From: Planctomycetota bacterium
GTDB taxonomy: Bacteria; Planctomycetota; Phycisphaerae; Phycisphaerales; UBA5793
Reading direction: 5' to 3'
NCBI GenBank assembly: GCA_013112555.1
Contig: JABFGK010000001.1
Coordinates: 496,001 to 560,000 of the forward strand
Length of the DNA stretch: 64,000 nt
A model generated the notes under the pieces. That model had not been told where the DNA came from, did no database searches, and saw nothing but the letters and a program-made list of their open reading frames with translations. Of this stretch, positions 59,456-64,000 are shown in pieces. How positions within the stretch are numbered: position 1 is the stretch's first letter; each line of letters opens with the position of its first letter. The translations under genes and the position numbers were made by a program.

Positions 59456-60373
59456 ATGAGTGCTTGTCTCAAGCGATTTGACCGGTGCGCCCTGACACTT
59501 GGCGTGCTGCTGGCAGCCGTCGTCTTCCTCACACTTGGCCCGTCTTCTGGCGGAGCCCAGGAACCGAGCCCTGGCAGTGCACAGACCGCCCCGGCCAACA
59601 GCATGTGTCCCGTTCTCACCGATGAAGTGGCCGATCCCGATCTGTACACGGCGCATAACGGAAAACGAGTGTACTTCTGTTGTGCCATGTGCAAACGAAA
59701 GTTTGAGCGCGACCCGGACGCCTATGTGCAGAATCTTCCAGCTGGGTTCTTTGGGGAATCAGAGAACGGTGACTCGGACAGTGGGGTTCTCAGGACACAA
59801 CACGGTACTGTCCGGGATGACCACGATCAGCACGATGTGGATCACAACAGTAGAGCCACCGAGCGTGGCGAATCCGAGGCACAGGAGCATGACCATACCT
59901 CGCACGGCGAAAACGGTGCCGAACGATCCGGTGGATTGCAACTTGTGAATTGGCTAGGCAAATTCCATCTGCCGTCGGTGCATTTTCCGATTGCCCTGTT
60001 CCTGAGCGCTATGCTTGCTGAGCTAATGTTGATCGTAACCGGTCGGTCATGGTTTGGCGATGCGGCACGCTTCTGCGTCCTGTTCGGTGGAGTGATGGCG
60101 GCTCTCACAGCAGCCCTTGGTTGGTCCTTTGCCGGATTCCGCCTGCATGATCCGGATTGGATGTTGTCGGCACACCGCTGGATCGGCACTACGGCAGCGC
60201 TCTGGGCAATCCTGGTGATGACGCTTTGCAGTATGGCCAACCGTGACAATGATCGTGGATCGCATTTGACGTCGTGGTATCGTATCACACTGTTCGTCGG
60301 CGCCTTTGCCATGGCCACGAACGGATTCCTGGGCGGTGCCATGGTATACGGACTGGATCACTTTGCGTGGTAG
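59456..60373 (+). CDS. YHS and DUF2231 membrane protein
   Basis: A 305-residue protein from ATG 59456. After a signal or anchor (TLGVLLAAVVFLTLGPSSGG) comes a YHS-like domain (MCPVLTDEVADPDLYTAHNG, YFCCAMCKRKFERDPDAY) and a His/Asp-rich linker. The second half is a DUF2231-like four-helix membrane domain (FHLPSVHFPIALFLSAMLAE, GWSFAGFRLHDPDWMLSAHR). Both parts carry His and Cys residues that suit copper handling. It is placed between the YHS-repeat gene and the outer-membrane factor. Confidence 0.85.
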   Translation: MSACLKRFDRCALTLGVLLAAVVFLTLGPSSGGAQEPSPGSAQTAPANSMCPVLTDEVADPDLYTAHNGKRVYFCCAMCKRKFERDPDAYVQNLPAGFFGESENGDSDSGVLRTQHGTVRDDHDQHDVDHNSRATERGESEAQEHDHTSHGENGAERSGGLQLVNWLGKFHLPSVHFPIALFLSAMLAELMLIVTGRSWFGDAARFCVLFGGVMAALTAALGWSFAGFRLHDPDWMLSAHRWIGTTAALWAILVMTLCSMANRDNDRGSHLTSWYRITLFVGAFAMATNGFLGGAMVYGLDHFAW

Positions 60374-60382
60374 AAGAGTATC

Positions 60383-61828
60383 ATGAGTCACACCAAATCC
60401 CACAAGTTACTGTCCTGCGCAATGCTCGGCGTTTGTTCTTTGTACATGGCTTCGTGCACCTCACCCCTCGACGGTGCCCGCTATTCGGATTGGCGTGATG
60501 ACAATCCTGCACAATGGCACATCTCGAATTCCGGTTCACTCCATTCTCCTGACACGCTACTCAGCCAAGCGGCCACCCTTGATGAGGGGACGGCTCCCGG
60601 CAAGCACGACTTGACCGCCGATATGGCTGCGGAAGACTACGTGGTCCTCGCCCTGCAGCGCAGCCCAGCGATTCGGGCATCGAGACACGCGGTCGAACGA
60701 TTACGTTCCCGTTTGCCACAGGTCACCGCGCTCGACGATCCCATGTTTCAGATGGCACCCTTCGGAGAGATGGCCCAGACCGCATCCGGGGAAGTGACGG
60801 TCATGACTGGTGTGAGCCAGCGGCTCCCGTATCCCGGAAAACTGGCAACTCGCGGCCGGATTGCAGAACAGGACGTGGCCATGGCGCTGGCTGATCTTCG
60901 ACAGACAGAACTGCAGGTGGCAGCCGATACGCGTCAGGCGTATTGGAGTTACTACTTTGCCATACGGGCCATCGAAACTACGGGCGAAAGCCGGTCCCTC
61001 TTGGTTCAATTCAAAGAGATCGCCGAGGCACAATACCGAGCCGGAACACGGACCCAGTCTGACGTCCTGCGCGCCTCGGTGGAGTTGAGTAATCTGGACC
61101 AGGAACTGATCGTTCTGGCACAGCGCCATGCGACCGCTCGGAGCATGCTCAATCAACTGCTCGACCGCCCAACGAACGCTGCAATCCCAGAACCGGCACC
61201 GATTGCTTTGCGGGATATCATCGGAGATCTTGACGACTTCCTTGCCGGGGCCGCGCGGGACAATCCCGCCGTTCGCAAGGTGTATGAACGGATCGAGCAG
61301 GCTCGCGAACGGCAGTCACTTGCCCGACTCAGCCGTCGCCCGGATCTGACCGTCAGTGCAAACTACAACGTCGTCGCCGATCACGGGTTGTCAAGGGCTG
61401 CCGATGGAGAGGATCAATGGTGGTTCGGATTCGGGATCAACATACCCCTCTGGAACGCGAAATATGACGCAGCCGAGCAAGAAGCACTGGAAAGTCTAAT
61501 GGTTGGAGTGGCAGACCTGTCCACCGTGCGAAACCGAATCGCCTTCCAGGTCAATGATGCGTTCCTGCGCGTCGAAGCCAAAAGAGATCTCATCGAGATG
61601 TTCCGCGACGTCATCGTCCCACAGGCACGACAAACAGTGGAAGCGTCAGCCAGTGGGTATCGCGCCGGCAGCGTCGACTTTCTGACATTGATCGACAACT
61701 GGCGCAAACTGCTGAGCTTTGATATCATGTACCACCGGGCCCTGGCTGATATGGAACAAGCGATTGCGGACCTCGAACGTGCGATCGGGGCCGATGTGAC
61801 GCGGCAAAATCAGGAGCAGGCACAATGA
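60383..61828 (+). CDS. Outer-membrane efflux factor (TolC/CusC family) lipoprotein
   Basis: A 481-residue protein with a lipoprotein signal (LLSCAMLGVCSLYMASC, lipobox Cys 25). Two similar halves of the outer-membrane efflux family follow (for example VLALQRSPAIRASRHAVERL, AEAQYRAGTRTQSDVLRASV and QTVEASASGYRAGSVDFLTL). Three copies form a trans-periplasmic channel that works with a CusB-like adaptor and a CusA-like pump. It overlaps the adaptor gene by 4 bp. It shows the organism has an outer membrane. Confidence 0.92.
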   Translation: MSHTKSHKLLSCAMLGVCSLYMASCTSPLDGARYSDWRDDNPAQWHISNSGSLHSPDTLLSQAATLDEGTAPGKHDLTADMAAEDYVVLALQRSPAIRASRHAVERLRSRLPQVTALDDPMFQMAPFGEMAQTASGEVTVMTGVSQRLPYPGKLATRGRIAEQDVAMALADLRQTELQVAADTRQAYWSYYFAIRAIETTGESRSLLVQFKEIAEAQYRAGTRTQSDVLRASVELSNLDQELIVLAQRHATARSMLNQLLDRPTNAAIPEPAPIALRDIIGDLDDFLAGAARDNPAVRKVYERIEQARERQSLARLSRRPDLTVSANYNVVADHGLSRAADGEDQWWFGFGINIPLWNAKYDAAEQEALESLMVGVADLSTVRNRIAFQVNDAFLRVEAKRDLIEMFRDVIVPQARQTVEASASGYRAGSVDFLTLIDNWRKLLSFDIMYHRALADMEQAIADLERAIGADVTRQNQEQAQ

Positions 61829-63327
61829 CTCAGGCAAGTATCCCTAAGGCGATTCGCTGGCCGGTTTTGGTAGGAGCCGTGAGCCTCGCTGTCGTCGCCG
61901 TCGGCGCAGGTGTTATGTTTGCAGTACCACTGCGATCCGCTCTTTCACACACCATCGGATTTGTCGGCCTGGGTCCTGAGCCGAAGAATCAGGCAAGCGT
62001 CGAGACCGAGGATCCGGGTCAGGTGCAGTACTACACCTGCGGCATGCATCCGTGGGTGATCCTCCCCAAGCCCGGCGACTGTCCAATCTGTCACATGGCA
62101 CTCACTCCGATTGACCCGGATAAGTTCACCGGCGAAATGACAATCGACCCGGTTGTGGTTCAGAACATGGGGGTCCGTATTGCGCCCGTGATCACCGGAC
62201 CGTTAACCAAGCGGATCAGGACCGTGGGTACCATCGACTACAACGAACGGGCGGTACGAGATGTAAATATCAAGGTCGCCGGCTGGATTGAGAAGCTCTA
62301 TGTTGACTTCATCGGTGCTGGTGTTGAACAGGGAGAGCCTCTGTTTGATCTGTATTCACCGGAACTGTACGCCACACAGGAGCAGTATCTGCTCGCACTG
62401 AAAGGTGAAGCGCAGATTACCTCCGAGATCTCGCCGGATGCTGTGCAGGGTGCGGTCGATCTGGTGGAATCCGCACGAACCCGCCTTGAGTACTACGACA
62501 TCACCGATGAGCAGATTGCCGCGCTCCAGGAGGCCGGCCACCCTTCTAAGTCCATGACCATTCGCAGTCCTCATACCGGCGTCGTCATTGAAAAACACGC
62601 GAACGAGGGAATGAAGGTTGATCCCGGAATGCGGGTCTTTCGAATTGCCGACCTCTCCAGAGTGTGGGTGATGGTCACCCTCTACGAGTCTCAACTCCCG
62701 TATGTGAGAGCGGGCCAGACGGCATCCATGGAGCTCCCGTATATCCCCGGCCAGAAGTTTCAGGGCGAAGTGATCTACGTCTACCCATACCTTGATCCCA
62801 AAACCCGCGAAGTGCAGCTTCGCCTGGAGTTTGATAACGAATCCGGCATCCTCAAGCCAGGAATGTTTGCCACCGTCGAGCTGGAGAACACGCTGGCGGC
62901 AGAGAAGACACTGGTGTCTCGGTCTGCGGTCATTGACACGGGTGAGCGGCAGGTCGCATTCGTCAGTCGGGGGGAAGGCAAATTTGAACCGCGCGACGTC
63001 CGTCTCGGCATCGAGACCGGTGACGGCATGATCGAAGTCATCTCAGGCCTTAAGCCCGGTGAGATGGTGGTTACGTCTGGGCAGTTTCTAATCGATTCTG
63101 AAGCGAAGATCCGCGAGGCTCTGGCTAAAATGATCCGGGGCGACCTTGCCTCTGAACAAAAGGTGACAGCCGAACTGGCCGGGACGAGCGAGGTTGACGA
63201 TCTGCCCGTTCCAGTTTCCGATGCGCTCAACCGGGCATTGACTCATTACCTTGTCATTGGCGACTCGTTGGCTGCGAACACGAAGGACGGTATCGCGGGG
63301 CACGCGCGAAGTGGCAGCGGCGCTTGA
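61825..63327 (+). CDS. CusB-like RND adaptor with metal-binding domain
   Basis: A 500-residue periplasmic adaptor. An N-terminal anchor (about 10-30) precedes a heavy-metal-binding motif (YYTCGMHPWVILPKPGDC, PICHMALTPI). The HlyD core follows: lipoyl-type GWIEKLYVDFIGAG, SPHTGVVIEKHANEGM and beta-barrel IADLSRVWVMVTLYE. The last residues (IAGHARSGSGA) leave the family because of an extra G in a GGGG run (63297-63300); the continuation is the frame described next. As drawn it would lack the C-terminal DUF3347-like part but keep the adaptor core. Confidence 0.88.
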   Translation: MTQASIPKAIRWPVLVGAVSLAVVAVGAGVMFAVPLRSALSHTIGFVGLGPEPKNQASVETEDPGQVQYYTCGMHPWVILPKPGDCPICHMALTPIDPDKFTGEMTIDPVVVQNMGVRIAPVITGPLTKRIRTVGTIDYNERAVRDVNIKVAGWIEKLYVDFIGAGVEQGEPLFDLYSPELYATQEQYLLALKGEAQITSEISPDAVQGAVDLVESARTRLEYYDITDEQIAALQEAGHPSKSMTIRSPHTGVVIEKHANEGMKVDPGMRVFRIADLSRVWVMVTLYESQLPYVRAGQTASMELPYIPGQKFQGEVIYVYPYLDPKTREVQLRLEFDNESGILKPGMFATVELENTLAAEKTLVSRSAVIDTGERQVAFVSRGEGKFEPRDVRLGIETGDGMIEVISGLKPGEMVVTSGQFLIDSEAKIREALAKMIRGDLASEQKVTAELAGTSEVDDLPVPVSDALNRALTHYLVIGDSLAANTKDGIAGHARSGSGA

Positions 63328-63988
63328 CACGCTAGTCACACTGACGATTCCGGCCGACGAACACTTCTGGCACACATATGGGGACGACGTCGCGACTGCC
63401 CGCGCCGGCGCGCTGAAATTGATCGATGTGACGGATATCGCGGATGCTCGACTCGAGTTTGCTGAGGTGAGTACGTCACTGGAATCGCTGCTGATGGCAA
63501 CCGGAGTCCCGCCGAGTTTTGAACATGAGGTTCAGGTGCTGCACTGTCCGATGTATCGCGAAGGGCAGGGCGGAACGATCTGGCTGCAGCCAGCCGGCGA
63601 CGTTCGCAACCCGTATTACGGTTCGACGATGCTCGAGTGCTTTGATGAGCGCAAAGCGCTACCCGTCACCGGAAAGGCCTCACTCGATACTCACGGCAAG
63701 GAATCGATATCAATGGACGGCCACCAGCCAGCGCCGATGGAAATGGAATCAGAAGCCATGCAGGCGCCGGCCGCTACCAATGGTGACATCTACCCGATTG
63801 ACTTCTGCCTTGTGAGCGGCGGCAAACTGGGGTCGATGGGGGCGCCGGTCACGATCGAGTATCAAGGCAGAACACTGAAATTCTGCTGTGCGCAATGTAT
63901 CAGCAGCTTTCACGAAGACCCGGAATTGTATCTTAAGAAACTGGACGAAGCGGCCAGGAATCTCGGCAATGTGCAGGGAGGCCAATGA
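63302..63988 (+). pseudogene. DUF3347/YHS C-terminal part of the CusB-like gene, out of frame
   Basis: From about 63302 the +1 frame reads TREVAAALDTLVTLTIPADE, a DUF3347-like helical domain (FWHTYGDDVATARAGALKLI), LHCPMYREGQGGTIWLQPAG and a terminal YHS-like motif (YPIDFCLVSGGKLGSMGAPV, FCCAQCISSFHED). It continues the adaptor encoded in the previous frame; deleting one G at 63297-63300 joins them into one protein of about 720 residues. An ATG at 63251 inside the adaptor could start it alone, which would give a separate small metal-binding protein. Confidence 0.75.
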
Positions 63989-63991
63989 TCC

Positions 63992-64000
63992 ATGATCGCC
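63992..64000 (+). CDS. Start of next gene, probably CusA-like RND pump
   Basis: ATG 63992 with GGGAGG 11 bases upstream gives only MIA before the window ends. CusA-type pumps often begin MI-- and follow CusB, so this is a likely identity from context alone. Confidence 0.4.

Overview
The window looks like chromosome of a Gram-negative bacterium, most likely of the Planctomycetota/Verrucomicrobiota group. The evidence is a Minf_1886-family protein, a TolC-type outer-membrane factor with a lipoprotein signal, CusB/CopA/YHS copper genes, a sigma/anti-sigma pair, and the DUF2924/serine-recombinase and DUF6900/HARE-HTH cassettes common in those phyla. Base composition is moderately GC-rich. No rRNA or CRISPR is visible. 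One complete tRNA (Gly, TCC) and one decayed tRNA-Asn 3' piece are present.

Layout. (1) 1-1.9 kb: chromosomal genes (AI-2E transporter end, Minf_1886, YccF, tRNA-Gly). (2) 2.0-23.8 kb: an integrated element next to tRNA-Gly. It starts with a tyrosine integrase and an excisionase-like gene. Its core is a minus-strand run of 16 genes (14.8 to 3.9 kb) ending in an intrinsic terminator. The run encodes a winged-helix regulator, a HerA/FtsK-like ATPase with a nuclease-like tail, a two-zinc RING-like protein, four small membrane proteins, a PP2C phosphatase, an FHA protein, a Ser/Thr kinase with zinc-ribbons and FHA, a TerY-like vWA protein and an E1/ThiF-like enzyme. Divergent from it, across a 10-bp tandem-repeat operator, lies a giant STAND-like ATPase with a degenerate cyclase domain. 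Next come an Orc1/Cdc6-type initiator with four ORB-like dyads and an archaeal-looking BRE/TATA, a DUF5131 remnant, an S74 fibre-like protein and a RadC/JAB protein. (3) 24.2-31.6 kb: metabolic island with glutamate dehydrogenase, two PEP-synthase-like proteins (the second fused to a nucleotidyltransferase) and a metallophosphoesterase. (4) 31.7-36.2 kb: a second HerA-like ATPase with a PD-(D/E)XK-like tail and its partner genes, then a noncoding stretch with a tRNA-Asn remnant and degenerate repeats. (5) 36.9-39.8 kb: a large serine recombinase cassette (with a frameshifted DUF2924). (6) 40-52 kb: a phage-satellite-like block with sigma-like factor, prim-pol/helicase, ParB-methyltransferase, HARE-HTH/DUF6900 genes, HNH nuclease, small and large terminase, but no portal, capsid or tail genes. 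(7) 52.1-64 kb: chromosomal regulation and copper/silver resistance (anti-sigma, ECF sigma, SpoIIE phosphatase, CopA, YHS proteins, CusC/CusB-like efflux, first codons of a CusA-like gene).

The most promising undescribed system is the phosphosignalling-E1-HerA operon of region 2, with its own STAND sensor, operator, terminator and archaeal-type replication module. Kinase, phosphatase, FHA and vWA would form a phosphorylation switch controlling a HerA-type DNA (or protein) motor. The E1 and RING-like proteins hint at a protein-tagging step, but no ubiquitin-like protein or E2 could be identified.

Several genes are broken: DUF2924 and the CusB tail by single-base changes in G-runs, one YHS gene by an in-frame TAG, and DUF5131 and a P-II-like gene by truncation. 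All family calls come from reading motifs by eye; no database search was run.
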